Positions 46,130-54,951 of a DNA stretch of 64,000 bases are shown here, piece after piece. Each line of letters opens with the position of its first letter. Positions within the stretch are counted from its first letter, which is position 1. Both the position numbers and the translations under genes were made by a program. Source of the DNA: Bacteroidota bacterium (lineage in GTDB: Bacteria > Bacteroidota > Bacteroidia > 2-12-FULL-35-15); the NCBI GenBank assembly GCA_023251805.1, contig JAHEYB010000006.1:1-64000 (forward strand), read 5' to 3'. A model generated the notes under the pieces. The model had not been told where the DNA came from. It was given only the letters and a program-made list of their open reading frames with translations, and searched no databases.

Positions 46130-47857
46130 TTAACTGCTTTTTATCACCCTAAATGTTTTTGATTCACCTTTTTTGGTAATCAAGCGCACAAAGTAAATTC
46201 CGTTTGCCTGCTCAATGTTCAGATTAATTTTAGCAGTTGCTTCGTATTTTTTATCCTGAATAATTTCGCCCATCACATTATAAACCTGAACAGTAATTTC
46301 GTCATATATTCGGCCGAGTTCAACAGAAAAATTTCCAGAAGAAGGATTTGGAAAGAGGAGTACATTTTCAAACAAATCATTTTCCGAAACACCAACTGTA
46401 CTGTAAATACAAGCGCTTGGAATTTTTGCAACATAAATTTCTTTTCTTCCGGCAGCAGTAACATTCATACTTCCAAAAGCAGCTGTTAATTCATAATAGC
46501 CACAAGTATAAATATTGCAAGAATCATCTACCACAATTCCTGTTCCGCGGTCTTCAATAGGGCTTCCAGCCTGTATAGCCCATTGCCATTTACCGGCAGT
46601 ATCAATTGCAGCAACATAAATTTGAACGCTATCAACAGCATTTAATAAAGTATCAGCCGCTCCAAAAGCAGCATCTCCTTTGAATTGTCCGGTTACAAAA
46701 AGTAAATCTTGTTTATTAGCAGCAATTCGGTTTCCTCTGTCGGAACCATTATTTGAACCCGCTTTTTTGGCCCATACCCAACTTCCACCGGGAGTTAATT
46801 TGGCAACAAAAATATCTCGGCCATTTGGACTACCATTGTTGTTTATGGTGTCGTTTCCGAAAACAACTACATCGCGCAACTCACCGGTAATGTAAACGTT
46901 TTGTTCAAAATCAATGGTAACTGAATTCCCTCTGTCATCCAACAAACCACCTGCAGTACGCAACCATAGCTGATTTCCACCACTATCATATTTCAAAACA
47001 AAAATATCTCTTCCACCAAAACTGGTTGCTGTGATTGTTCCAAAAGGTTTTGTGCCTCTAAATCCACCGGTAACATAAATATTCCCAATAGTATCAATAG
47101 CAATACGATTATCGCGTTCACCGTCCGTTGCTTGAAATGTTTTCACCCAAAGAAATGTACCAATAGGAGAAATTTTTGCAACAAAACCCAATGAATCACC
47201 TGTGGGAATAGGAACATTAAAGCTTCCGAAATGCGCAATGATTCCGCCTGAAGCGTATGTATCACCAATAAATCCTGTTAAATAAATATTTCCTTGTTTG
47301 TCGGTTACTAAATCGTAGCCATGGTCATCGTAATCGCCACCGGCTCCAATTAGCCATTGACATGTTCCGCTTAAATCAAATTTTCCTACAAATATTTCGT
47401 CACCTCCTCCGGGAAAAACGGCACTGGCACAACTTCCCAAATTAGTATTGTACCACGCTGTTCCGGTAACATACACAAAATCGTTTTCTTTGTCAACACA
47501 TAAACCCAATGCTCTTTCGTCCCAACCACCAATTGCCGACCTTACCCATTGCCAGTTTCCTGTGCTATCAATTTTTGCAACAAAACCTTCTTTACCAAAA
47601 TCCTGTGTTGGATTAATAGCTCCGAAACTAACATCTGTTGCCGAAGTGCCACTGTTATAATATCCACACACATATGCATTTCCATATTTATCAATATCTA
47701 TATCCAAACCTTTGTCTGAGGCATCGCCACCAGCGGTTCTCACCCATTCCCATGCTTGAGCATTTGAATAAAATGGCAGTAAAAAAAACAGAAGAAAGAA
47801 AAGAGCATGAACAAAATAATGTGACATGTTTTGCGGGAAATTCTTTTGAGTTTTCAT
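46130..47857 (-). CDS. SBBP-repeat beta-propeller protein with T9SS type A sorting domain
   Basis: The start is placed at the ATG at 47857, giving MKTQKNFPQNMSHYFVHALF and a signal ending YSNAQ. An in-frame start nine codons earlier is less likely. The 575-residue product carries repeats of the form DKYGNAYVCGYYN, DKQGNIYLTGFIGD, DTIGNIYVTGGFRG and DFEQNVYITGEL, which are SBBP (beta-propeller) repeats. The last about 75 residues (LLFPNPSSGNFSVEL, QVYNVMGEII, ANGIYFVRLI) are a type A sorting domain. It is a secreted surface protein. Its ligand is unknown. Confidence 0.85.
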   Translation of the reverse strand: MKTQKNFPQNMSHYFVHALFFLLFFLLPFYSNAQAWEWVRTAGGDASDKGLDIDIDKYGNAYVCGYYNSGTSATDVSFGAINPTQDFGKEGFVAKIDSTGNWQWVRSAIGGWDERALGLCVDKENDFVYVTGTAWYNTNLGSCASAVFPGGGDEIFVGKFDLSGTCQWLIGAGGDYDDHGYDLVTDKQGNIYLTGFIGDTYASGGIIAHFGSFNVPIPTGDSLGFVAKISPIGTFLWVKTFQATDGERDNRIAIDTIGNIYVTGGFRGTKPFGTITATSFGGRDIFVLKYDSGGNQLWLRTAGGLLDDRGNSVTIDFEQNVYITGELRDVVVFGNDTINNNGSPNGRDIFVAKLTPGGSWVWAKKAGSNNGSDRGNRIAANKQDLLFVTGQFKGDAAFGAADTLLNAVDSVQIYVAAIDTAGKWQWAIQAGSPIEDRGTGIVVDDSCNIYTCGYYELTAAFGSMNVTAAGRKEIYVAKIPSACIYSTVGVSENDLFENVLLFPNPSSGNFSVELGRIYDEITVQVYNVMGEIIQDKKYEATAKINLNIEQANGIYFVRLITKKGESKTFRVIKSS

Positions 47858-47917
47858 ACTTAAGTATTTTCGTTTAGTATCCAACCAAATTTAACAATAA
47901 ATTCTTTCAAAAACAAA

Positions 47918-47946
47918 AAAGCCTCTAATCCGAAGATTAAAGGCTT
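47918..47946 (-). terminator. Terminator after the minus-strand UspA gene
   Basis: An 11-base stem with one mismatch-like wobble (agcctctaatc / gattaaaggct) with loop cgaa ends in a T run on the minus strand. Confidence 0.8.
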
Positions 47947-47969
47947 TTATATTAAATATTTGATAATAT

Positions 47970-48791
47970 CTAGTAAGGATTAAATACAGTTGTATCTTTT
48001 CTTTCCATTGGACGGAAACTCAAAACAGGAATATCGCTTTCGTTGATAATACGCTGAGCAACTGTTCCGATAAAGAATTCTTTCATACTCAACTCCGCTT
48101 TAGTCATGATTAAAATCAAATCTGCTTCAACTTCATGTCCGTAATCCATAATCATTTGAGGAATGTCAGAACCACGCAATGTCTTAATGGTACAACGTAC
48201 TTCTTGATCTTTAATATATTTCCAAACTTGGTTTGAATAGGAGATTAATTTATTTTCGGCAGCTTCATCTTTTTGAGTAAGAATGGAGATAACGCGGATA
48301 TCGGCATTGAAAATTTTCGCTAATTCAATAGCTTTATTTACTTTTTCGCGCGTTTCTTTTGTTAAATCTAAGGGCAATAAAATGGTTTTGCAACCATCAC
48401 GGTGAACTTTACCACGGATAGTGATAACGGGGTGTTTCGACTCCCTCACCATTTTGAATGCGTTTTTTCCGATAATTTTCCCCAAAGTGATTTTAGAAGA
48501 CAATCCAATCATCACAAATAATGGATTGATTACATCTGCTACTTTATTAATTTCTTCATACACATTGCCTTTGCGAACCATCGCTTCAACCGGTTGTCCC
48601 GATTTTGTGGATGCTTCTTTTGCTAGTTCATCCAACCTTTTTTGAACCAAAGGAGGGTTTCCTTCATCAACGCTTAATAAAATTATTTTGGAGCCGGTTA
48701 ATCTGGCAAGATTGTACGTTTGGCCAAGAGCAATAATTGTTTGTTCAGTAGAATCAATAGGTACTAGGATAGAATTTCCGGGTGCAGACAT
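47970..48791 (-). CDS. Tandem universal stress protein (UspA)
   Basis: The protein has 273 residues with two Usp domains. The first (about 1-130) is NSILVPIDSTEQTIIALGQT to HPVITIRG and the second (about 135-265) is CKTILLPLDLTKETREKVNK to IPVLSFRP. Neither shows a perfect Gx2Gx9G(S/T) nucleotide motif, so ATP binding is doubtful. It is a single gene flanked by a terminator. A -7 element TACTTTTG lies at 48818-48825 on the minus strand. Confidence 0.88.
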   Translation of the reverse strand: MSAPGNSILVPIDSTEQTIIALGQTYNLARLTGSKIILLSVDEGNPPLVQKRLDELAKEASTKSGQPVEAMVRKGNVYEEINKVADVINPLFVMIGLSSKITLGKIIGKNAFKMVRESKHPVITIRGKVHRDGCKTILLPLDLTKETREKVNKAIELAKIFNADIRVISILTQKDEAAENKLISYSNQVWKYIKDQEVRCTIKTLRGSDIPQMIMDYGHEVEADLILIMTKAELSMKEFFIGTVAQRIINESDIPVLSFRPMERKDTTVFNPY

Positions 48792-48817
48792 GTAGTATAT
48801 TTTATTAATTTAGGTGG

Positions 48818-48825
48818 CAAAAGTA
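48818..48825 (-). promoter_or_regulatory. -7 element of the UspA gene
   Basis: On the minus strand TACTTTTG is a full match to TAnnTTTG. No TTG lies at the right distance upstream. Confidence 0.45.
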
Positions 48826-48933
48826 AACAATTTACCCGAAGAATGAAATTTTAACCCTAAAATTATGGTTTTCATCTTCGTTTTTTAATAATCAATAGAA
48901 TGGAAACTAGCATATTGCCATAAAAAAAGAAAA

Positions 48934-49000
48934 GTTAAAACACATAGCCCACAGAAAAGAAGAAGCTAAAGCTTTACATAGGAACACATAATGCTATGTG
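48934..49000. repeat. Short palindromic element, copy 1
   Basis: This begins TTAAAACACATAG and ends ATGCTATGTG, with AGAAGCTAAAGCTTT inside. The same ends and core occur, inverted, at 60848-60920. The rest of the 48792-49149 gap shows no gene. A partial CTGAGCGGAGTCG word is at 49071-49083. Confidence 0.6.
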
Positions 49001-49149
49001 CGAAGCTTGCTTCGGCTATCCAAAAAATAAGTATGCCTTAACCTTTAAAACCTATGTTTCGAAGCCTGCCCTGAGCGGAGTCGCTGCGTGTTTAAAACCT
49101 TTTCGGGTGATATTTTAATCCAATAAAGCCAAATAAATCCGCGATTTCT

Positions 49150-49179
49150 TTGCCAATTAGAGAAAAGTACGTACTTTCG
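49150..49179 (+). promoter_or_regulatory. Promoter of rpsP
   Basis: TTG at 49150-49152, a 19-nt spacer and TACTTTCG at 49172-49179 are close to consensus. The leader is about 45 nt. Confidence 0.65.
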
Positions 49180-49227
49180 CTGTCCCAAAAATAGGTTTGG
49201 GAATTAATCATTTAAAAAACTTAAACA

Positions 49228-49773
49228 ATGCCAGCAAAAATTAGATTACAAAGACATGGTAAAAAAGCTTCGGCTTATTTCCATATTGTAATTGCGGATG
49301 GTCGTGCACCTCGAGACGGAAAGTTTATTGAGAAAATTGGTACGTACAACCCAACTACAAATCCTGCAACCATTAACCTTGACAATGCAAAAGCATTAGA
49401 ATGGTTAAGTAAAGGTGCTCAACCAACCGACACATGTCGCGCTATTCTTTCTTACAAAGGAGTAATGTACATGAATCACCTTATGGGTGGTGTTGCAAAA
49501 GGTGCATTAACCCAAGAACAAGCAGATGCAAAATATGCAAAATGGATTGGTGATAAAGAAGTAAAAGTAAGCGGTAAAGTTGACAAATTAGCGAATGCTA
49601 AGAAAGATGCTTACAAAAACCGTATGGCTGCTGAAGCTGCCGCTAAGGAATCCAAAGCTGCGAAAATTGTAGCAAAAAACACTCCTCCTCCTGCAGTTGA
49701 AGAAGCTGCTCCGGTTGCTGAAGCTGTCGCTACTCCTGAAGCAGATGCTCCTCAAACCGAGGCAGAAGCATAA
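49228..49773 (+). CDS. rpsP: 30S ribosomal protein S16 with long acidic C-terminal extension
   Basis: The N-terminal 80 residues are canonical S16 (AKIRLQRHGKKASAYFHIVI, DGRAPRDGKFIEKIGTYNP). The protein is 181 residues, about twice the E. coli length. The extra part is a helical, Lys/Ala-rich stretch followed by an Ala/Glu/Pro-rich tail (residues about 130-181). Extended S16 is known among Bacteroidota. It heads a likely unit with the YfiT-like gene and rimM, although a terminator-like hairpin lies in between. Confidence 0.96.
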   Translation: MPAKIRLQRHGKKASAYFHIVIADGRAPRDGKFIEKIGTYNPTTNPATINLDNAKALEWLSKGAQPTDTCRAILSYKGVMYMNHLMGGVAKGALTQEQADAKYAKWIGDKEVKVSGKVDKLANAKKDAYKNRMAAEAAAKESKAAKIVAKNTPPPAVEEAAPVAEAVATPEADAPQTEAEA

Positions 49774-49795
49774 TCTTGAAAACGAATTAATAAAA

Positions 49796-49841
49796 AGTCC
49801 CTTGTTTCTCGACTTCGCTCGAAATGACAAGGGGCTTTTTT
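49796..49841 (+). terminator. Terminator-like hairpin after rpsP
   Basis: The stem cccttgt / acaaggg encloses an inner ctcga/tcgag stem and is followed by six T. It may reduce read-through into the YfiT-like gene. Confidence 0.75.
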
Positions 49842-49929
49842 AATATAAATTTCTTACTGCGTTTATCATCGTGCTGTCACTTCGAGCCCCGATTATTAGG
49901 GAGAAGCAGATAGTGTTAAACTAAAAACA

Positions 49930-50454
49930 ATGATTGACAACAAAGTCTATCCCATCGGAAAATTTGAATACGGAAAAACCTATTCATCAGCAGAAACACA
50001 AGCGCATATCAAAATTATTGAAGCGTTACCAACTTTGTTAAATACTGTTGCCAAGGAACTCACTCCTGCTCTTCTGAAAAAAAGTTATCGTGAAGGTGGC
50101 TGGAATGCACAACAAATCATTCATCACATTGCTGATAGTCATGCGAACGGTTTGATACGCGTTAAATTAGCATTGACAGAAAACAATCCCGTTATCAAAC
50201 CCTACAATCAAGATGCTTGGGCTGTATTAGCAGATGTTGAAACAAGTCCGATTGATGTTTCATTAAAAATGACTGAAGCAATTCATACAAGATGGACCGC
50301 CATTTTAAAATCTATGAGTGAAAGTGATTTTAAAAGAAAATATACACATCCTGAATACAACAAAGAATTTCAGTTAGATGAATTTATTGCGCTGTATGCT
50401 TGGCATGGAAATCATCATTGTGGTCAATTAAAAGTAATTTTGAATAATGGATAA
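49930..50454 (+). CDS. YfiT/DinB-family putative metal-dependent hydrolase or thiol transferase
   Basis: The protein has 174 residues. The YfiT-type start YPIGKFEYGKTYS, the metal-binding segment WNAQQIIHHIADSHANG and the C-terminal YAWHGNHHCGQLKVIL give the three-histidine site of the DinB/YfiT four-helix fold. In Firmicutes relatives are bacillithiol transferases. The thiol cofactor used here is unknown. Its 3' end overlaps the rimM start by eight bases, so it is translated together with a ribosome-maturation factor. Confidence 0.85.
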   Translation: MIDNKVYPIGKFEYGKTYSSAETQAHIKIIEALPTLLNTVAKELTPALLKKSYREGGWNAQQIIHHIADSHANGLIRVKLALTENNPVIKPYNQDAWAVLADVETSPIDVSLKMTEAIHTRWTAILKSMSESDFKRKYTHPEYNKEFQLDEFIALYAWHGNHHCGQLKVILNNG

Positions 50455-51013
50455 AAAAGATTGCTTTAATTTGGGTTATATCGCCAAGAGGGTTGGAAAT
50501 CATGGGGAACTAGGATTTGTATTGGATGTGGACGATGGCAATCGATATAAAAAATTAACATCTGTTTTTATTGAAATCAGTAATTCACTCGTTCCCTTTT
50601 TTATAAAAAAAATACAAATCAAAGGAAACAATGCAACCGTTTCGCTTGAAGGAATAGATACAATTACAAAAGCAGAAGAACTACTGAAAAAATCATTATT
50701 CCTTCCACTTAACGCTTTATCACCTCTCAAAGGAAAAAAATTTTACTTTCACGAATTACCGGGATTTGTTGCTATCGACAAGCGTTTGGGAGAAATTGGG
50801 ATTGTAAAAGAAGTACTAGATTTTCCACAACAATCTATCATCAGCATAGTAAAAGGAGAGCATGAAATTTTAATTCCATCGAAAGAAGAATTTATTGTTT
50901 CTATTGATAGAGCTGCAAAAATTATTCATTTGGATGCTCCTGAAGGATTGATAGAGCTTTACATTTCTTTGAAAGCAGATGATGATTCGGAGAAGGAATC
51001 GGACGAAGATTAA
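50447..51013 (+). CDS. rimM: Ribosome maturation factor RimM
   Basis: The protein has 188 residues. Its N-terminal beta-barrel (CFNLGYIAKRVGNHGELGFV) and C-terminal PRC-barrel (FYFHELPGFVAIDKRLGEIG, SIVKGEHEILIPSKEEFI, IHLDAPEGLIELY) are standard. It binds S19 and helps mature the 16S rRNA 3' domain. It overlaps the preceding gene by eight bases. trmD and rplS, usual neighbours in other phyla, are absent. Confidence 0.93.
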   Translation: MDKKDCFNLGYIAKRVGNHGELGFVLDVDDGNRYKKLTSVFIEISNSLVPFFIKKIQIKGNNATVSLEGIDTITKAEELLKKSLFLPLNALSPLKGKKFYFHELPGFVAIDKRLGEIGIVKEVLDFPQQSIISIVKGEHEILIPSKEEFIVSIDRAAKIIHLDAPEGLIELYISLKADDDSEKESDED

Positions 51014-51220
51014 TAGGGAGCAGGAACGAAGCAATCTCTGCTATTTGATAGCTAGTCTTCTTCATTGTGAAAGATTGCTTCCAGTTTCTGTTACAACACA
51101 GAACTCGCAATGACGTCCTAAAACTAGAAAATTCTCAAAAAGTTTGTTTTTCCAAAAAATAGTTTAACTTTATTATAGTATTAGTAAACGTTGAGTCATT
51201 CAAAGTTTTTCTACTCCTTT

Positions 51221-51934
51221 ATGTCGAATCAAACATTCGCTTTTAAACAGTTTAAAATAAATCAAGACAAGTGCGCTATGAAAGTAGGCACAGATGCTGT
51301 TTTATTAGGTTCTTGGGTGAATTCTTCCAATGCAAAAACAATTTTAGATGTAGGAACGGGCACAGGTATTATTGCCTTGATGCTCGCACAAAAATCGGGT
51401 GCACGTATTGATGCCATTGATATTGATTTGAATGCATATATTCAAGCTACCGAAAACATAAATAATTGTCAGTGGAAAGACCATATTGAAGTGCATCATA
51501 TTTCATTACAACAATTCGCAAAAGAAAGCGACCACAAATATGATTTGATTGTAAGTAATCCTCCTTATTTTATTGATTCATCAAAAGCTTCGGAAGAATC
51601 ACGCACAAACGCGCGTCACACCGATCAATTGCCATTTAATGAGTTACTGGATGGTGTTTTAAAATTATTAAACCCAACAGGAAAATTTTATGTGATTTTG
51701 CCCACAAAAGAAAGTGAACAATTTAGAGAAGAGGCAGAAAAGCATAAATTATTTTTGACAAAACTTACTCGCGTAATCACGCGAACTGATAAACCGGAAA
51801 AGCGTTTGATGATGCGATATGAATTTATTCAACGTGCTTTTTCTGAAAGCTCTATCACCATCGAAAAAGATGAAAGGCATTCGTACACAGATGAATATAA
51901 GGAATTGACAAAGGATTATTATTTGGCTTTCTAA
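51221..51934 (+). CDS. trmN6: tRNA1(Val) (adenine(37)-N6)-methyltransferase
   Basis: The start is put at the ATG at 51221 (MSNQTFAFKQFKINQDKCAM), since the longer reading begins with TTG at 51191 and adds ten unlikely residues. The 237-residue product has the SAM motif ILDVGTGTGIIALMLAQKS and the N6-adenine signature VSNPPYFIDS. It matches the E. coli YfiC/TrmN6 type, which methylates A37 of tRNA-Val. Other HemK-like substrates cannot be excluded. Confidence 0.88.
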   Translation: MSNQTFAFKQFKINQDKCAMKVGTDAVLLGSWVNSSNAKTILDVGTGTGIIALMLAQKSGARIDAIDIDLNAYIQATENINNCQWKDHIEVHHISLQQFAKESDHKYDLIVSNPPYFIDSSKASEESRTNARHTDQLPFNELLDGVLKLLNPTGKFYVILPTKESEQFREEAEKHKLFLTKLTRVITRTDKPEKRLMMRYEFIQRAFSESSITIEKDERHSYTDEYKELTKDYYLAF

Positions 51935-52009
51935 GAAACTTCTCGCAGATTTCGCAGAAAAAAACGCAGATAATGGGAAAATGTTTTTTTGACTTTTAAC
52001 TTTTGAATT

Positions 52010-53335
52010 TTAACTTTCCTTCTCCACAAACCTCACTCCCAACGTTTCCAATTCAGCTAACACAGGTTCATAAATTTCTTTTGTAGTTGGAATTGTAACA
52101 CCTCTTGCTTTTATTTTTCCTTGCAATATTAGTTTCGCGGAAATTGCTAAAGGCAAACCAACGGTCTTCGCCATTGCTGTGTAGGTTTGATCTTCTCCTT
52201 TCACAACAAGTGAGGAAACAATTTTTTTATTTTTTCCGGCAAGTGCATATTCAAATTCGTGCTGCATTACAATCATATCTTTATCATTTTCTTTCAGCAA
52301 CCATTTTTCCTCTAATAAATCTTGAAGAATTTGTGCGGGGCTGGCATCTTTCAAACGAATTTTTCTATCTTCAAAAACACCCAACCACTCTATCTTAGAC
52401 AATGTTTCTGCATCCATTTCATTTCCCATAAAAGCAATTAATTTTTCTTTTAAAGATTGTCTTCCTTGAGGAAGAAATGCTTCTAGTAATTGTTTGCACG
52501 TTAATGTATCTGATGCTTCTATTTTGTAGGTATCATCGGTCAAGCCCAATTTTACAAATACATTCCAAGCCTTACAATAACCAGGCATACGCAATGTTCC
52601 GCGTAACATAGTCGGAATTTTTTCCAGATTATAAATTTTTCGATAAGACAAAGAATCACGATTGGCATAAGCATCAAATGTTCCATAACCATCTACATTA
52701 ACGGTACATATTTGTGTAAACAAACGATTATAAGGAATGTATTTATACTGACCGTTTTCAATAAACTGCGCAGTGCCTTGTCCGGCTAACACCACATTGC
52801 GTGGGTTCCAGGAAAATTTATATCCCCACGGATTATCATTGTATTCGGGAGCAACCAATCCACCACAAAACGATTGAAAAGAAGTTAATTCACCGCCTTG
52901 TTCGTGAATATGATCAATCACTTTCATTGCGGAGGCGTGATCAATACCCGGATCCAAACCAATTTCATTCATTAAAATAATTCCTGATGCTTTTGCTTCA
53001 GCATCCAATTCTCTCATTTCTTTAGAAACATAAGAAGCTGTGGCTAGATGTTTTTTAAAACGTACACAATCTTTCGCCACATTCATGTGCATAAAAGCCG
53101 GAAGCATTGAAATTACAATATCTGCACGCTTTATTTCTTCTTCTCGCTGCCCATCATTATTTATATCAAATTGTATGGCTCTCGCATTAGCGTGCCCTGC
53201 TGTTTTTTGTTTTACCAAATCAAGCGACACATCTGCAACTGTGACATTCCAGTTTTCTTTTACCGAATGGCTGAGTAAGTAATTGATAAGAGAGGAAGCA
53301 GAACGACCTGCTCCTATGACTAAAATGTTTTGCAT
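52010..53335 (-). CDS. Saccharopine dehydrogenase family protein (lysine metabolism-like)
   Basis: The protein has 441 residues. The Rossmann motif is ILVIGAGRSASSLINYLL. ASYVSKEMRELDAEA, GIILMNEIGLDPGIDHASAM and TSFQSFCGGLVAPEYNDNPW are typical of saccharopine-reductase-type enzymes. It may reduce or oxidise saccharopine or a related amino-acid adduct, and the exact reaction is unknown. The promoter lies inside the 3' end of the next gene upstream. Confidence 0.87.
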   Translation of the reverse strand: MQNILVIGAGRSASSLINYLLSHSVKENWNVTVADVSLDLVKQKTAGHANARAIQFDINNDGQREEEIKRADIVISMLPAFMHMNVAKDCVRFKKHLATASYVSKEMRELDAEAKASGIILMNEIGLDPGIDHASAMKVIDHIHEQGGELTSFQSFCGGLVAPEYNDNPWGYKFSWNPRNVVLAGQGTAQFIENGQYKYIPYNRLFTQICTVNVDGYGTFDAYANRDSLSYRKIYNLEKIPTMLRGTLRMPGYCKAWNVFVKLGLTDDTYKIEASDTLTCKQLLEAFLPQGRQSLKEKLIAFMGNEMDAETLSKIEWLGVFEDRKIRLKDASPAQILQDLLEEKWLLKENDKDMIVMQHEFEYALAGKNKKIVSSLVVKGEDQTYTAMAKTVGLPLAISAKLILQGKIKARGVTIPTTKEIYEPVLAELETLGVRFVEKES

Positions 53336-53355
53336 AAATAATTAGAAATATAACG

Positions 53356-53384
53356 CGAAGATAGTAAATACTCTACCTCATCAA
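53356..53384 (-). promoter_or_regulatory. Promoter of the saccharopine dehydrogenase-like gene
   Basis: On the minus strand TTG (53384-53382), an 18-nt spacer and TATCTTCG (53363-53356). The -33 part lies within the last codons of the upstream gene. The same CG variant of the -7 end is seen at rpsP. Confidence 0.55.
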
Positions 53385-54866
53385 ATATTTGATGTGATTT
53401 TGAATCCAGTTCAAATGCATAAAATCACCCGGTGTTGTTGCTTTGTGCCTGCGTTGTTGCACTTTTTTACTTAAATCATCCAGTAATTTATTTTTTACGG
53501 AAGCACTGCCTTCCAAAACTTGTATAAGCTCCACCATTAAATCATGAACTCCAACTTGTTCCAAGTAGGTTCGAATATCCCTTTCTACAAGTATTTTAGA
53601 GGCCTTTTCGTATTCCTGTTTGATGATTAACAATTTTATTTTCAATGCTAAAGTGTCTTCAAAAGAAGCCAATACATTTTCAGCTTTTTTCACCTTTTTA
53701 AGATATTCGTCCACTTGATCCAGTAAAAAATTAAAATCCATTTTAAAAGTTTGCGGATACGTATCTGAAACTATCCTTGCCTTTTGGACATAGGCAAATG
53801 ATAACTTATCAAACTGATTGTTTTCCTTCAAAAAGGCAACAAATAAATTAATGGTATCGTTCGCCTCTGTGAATCGACTTGCCATGCATTGCGAGGTGGC
53901 TAAATTAAAATACAAGGATTCTGTTTTATACATTTTTAAAACCGAATCGTTGTTATGCACTAAATCCCAGGAATCTTTCATAAAATGATATGCTTCATTA
54001 AATTCACAGCGGTTAAAATGGTAAAACATGGTGATGTGATTGAAATGAAAATGTTGAAATTTGGTATAGTTCACTTTGTAGCTTAGCAAAGGGATTTCAG
54101 GGTTTTTAGCAAATAATTTTTTAAAGGCCGTTAAATGCCGACTTACCACTTGTTGGAAGTGTAAATAATCTTGCGAACCCAATTTGTAATACAAGGAAAT
54201 GTGATGATAACACATTAAAAAGCGAGGATATTCTTTGTTTTTTTCCGACAATTCTTTGATGGTCGCCAATTCATTCTTGGCAAATTTTATTCCTTTTGTA
54301 TAATTTATTTCATATAATTTTCTGGAAATAAACTGACAACGATAAATATCATACTGCAAGTTGATGGCCTTTTCCAAACGTTCAAACAGCACAACATTTC
54401 GTTCCAAACGATTAAACGATTGATTTAAAAAAATTAGCTGGTCGATAATATCAGGTAATAATTCAAAAATATTTTTTTTCCAACATTCTTTTTCAAGTTC
54501 CATTAACTCCTTGTAAGCACCTTCTTTATTGGTTCCTGAAGTCAGGTTTTTATTTCTATATAAAACAAGTTGTTCCTTTGTAAGAAATTCTCCTGTTTGA
54601 TTATCGGAAGTAGATTTTAATAATTCATCGTGAATTTTTTTACGGAGCTTAAAATACCTGTTTTCCAAAACGGCATACTCGCTTTTTTCCCTACTTTCTG
54701 CATAAATAAAGGAAACCGCATCTGAGTTTTTGAAATTACGATTTGTGCAGTTTTTTAAAAAATCGATTAGCTTCAATCCTACAGGTGAATCTTTGAACTT
54801 AAAATTGAGCTCCGAAGATTCAATCTCGTTTAACTTTTTAAAATCATCGTATAATTTCTTATTCAT
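53373..54866 (-). CDS. Uncharacterised all-helical cytoplasmic protein
   Basis: The protein has 497 residues without signal peptide or membrane segment. It is rich in Lys, Glu, Leu, Phe and Tyr, with many helices that look like degenerate TPRs (KEYPRFLMCYHHISLYYKLG, ESLYFNLATSQCMASRFTEA). I recognise no domain or catalytic motif. Similar long helical proteins without names are common in Bacteroidota. A -7-like TATATTTG is at 54885-54878 on the minus strand, close to the start. Confidence 0.65.
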   Translation of the reverse strand: MNKKLYDDFKKLNEIESSELNFKFKDSPVGLKLIDFLKNCTNRNFKNSDAVSFIYAESREKSEYAVLENRYFKLRKKIHDELLKSTSDNQTGEFLTKEQLVLYRNKNLTSGTNKEGAYKELMELEKECWKKNIFELLPDIIDQLIFLNQSFNRLERNVVLFERLEKAINLQYDIYRCQFISRKLYEINYTKGIKFAKNELATIKELSEKNKEYPRFLMCYHHISLYYKLGSQDYLHFQQVVSRHLTAFKKLFAKNPEIPLLSYKVNYTKFQHFHFNHITMFYHFNRCEFNEAYHFMKDSWDLVHNNDSVLKMYKTESLYFNLATSQCMASRFTEANDTINLFVAFLKENNQFDKLSFAYVQKARIVSDTYPQTFKMDFNFLLDQVDEYLKKVKKAENVLASFEDTLALKIKLLIIKQEYEKASKILVERDIRTYLEQVGVHDLMVELIQVLEGSASVKNKLLDDLSKKVQQRRHKATTPGDFMHLNWIQNHIKYLMR

Positions 54867-54939
54867 ACCTATCGGCTCAAATATATTCCCTAAAAATAGA
54901 AAAATAGAATTATAAAAAAATTTATTGTGCTGTTTTTCT

Positions 54940-54947
54940 TACCTTTG
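54940..54947 (+). promoter_or_regulatory. -7 element of the DUF423 gene, likely leaderless
   Basis: TACCTTTG lies four bases before the chosen ATG at 54952, so transcription would start at or next to the start codon. No well-spaced TTG is seen. Confidence 0.45.
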
Positions 54948-54951
54948 TATT

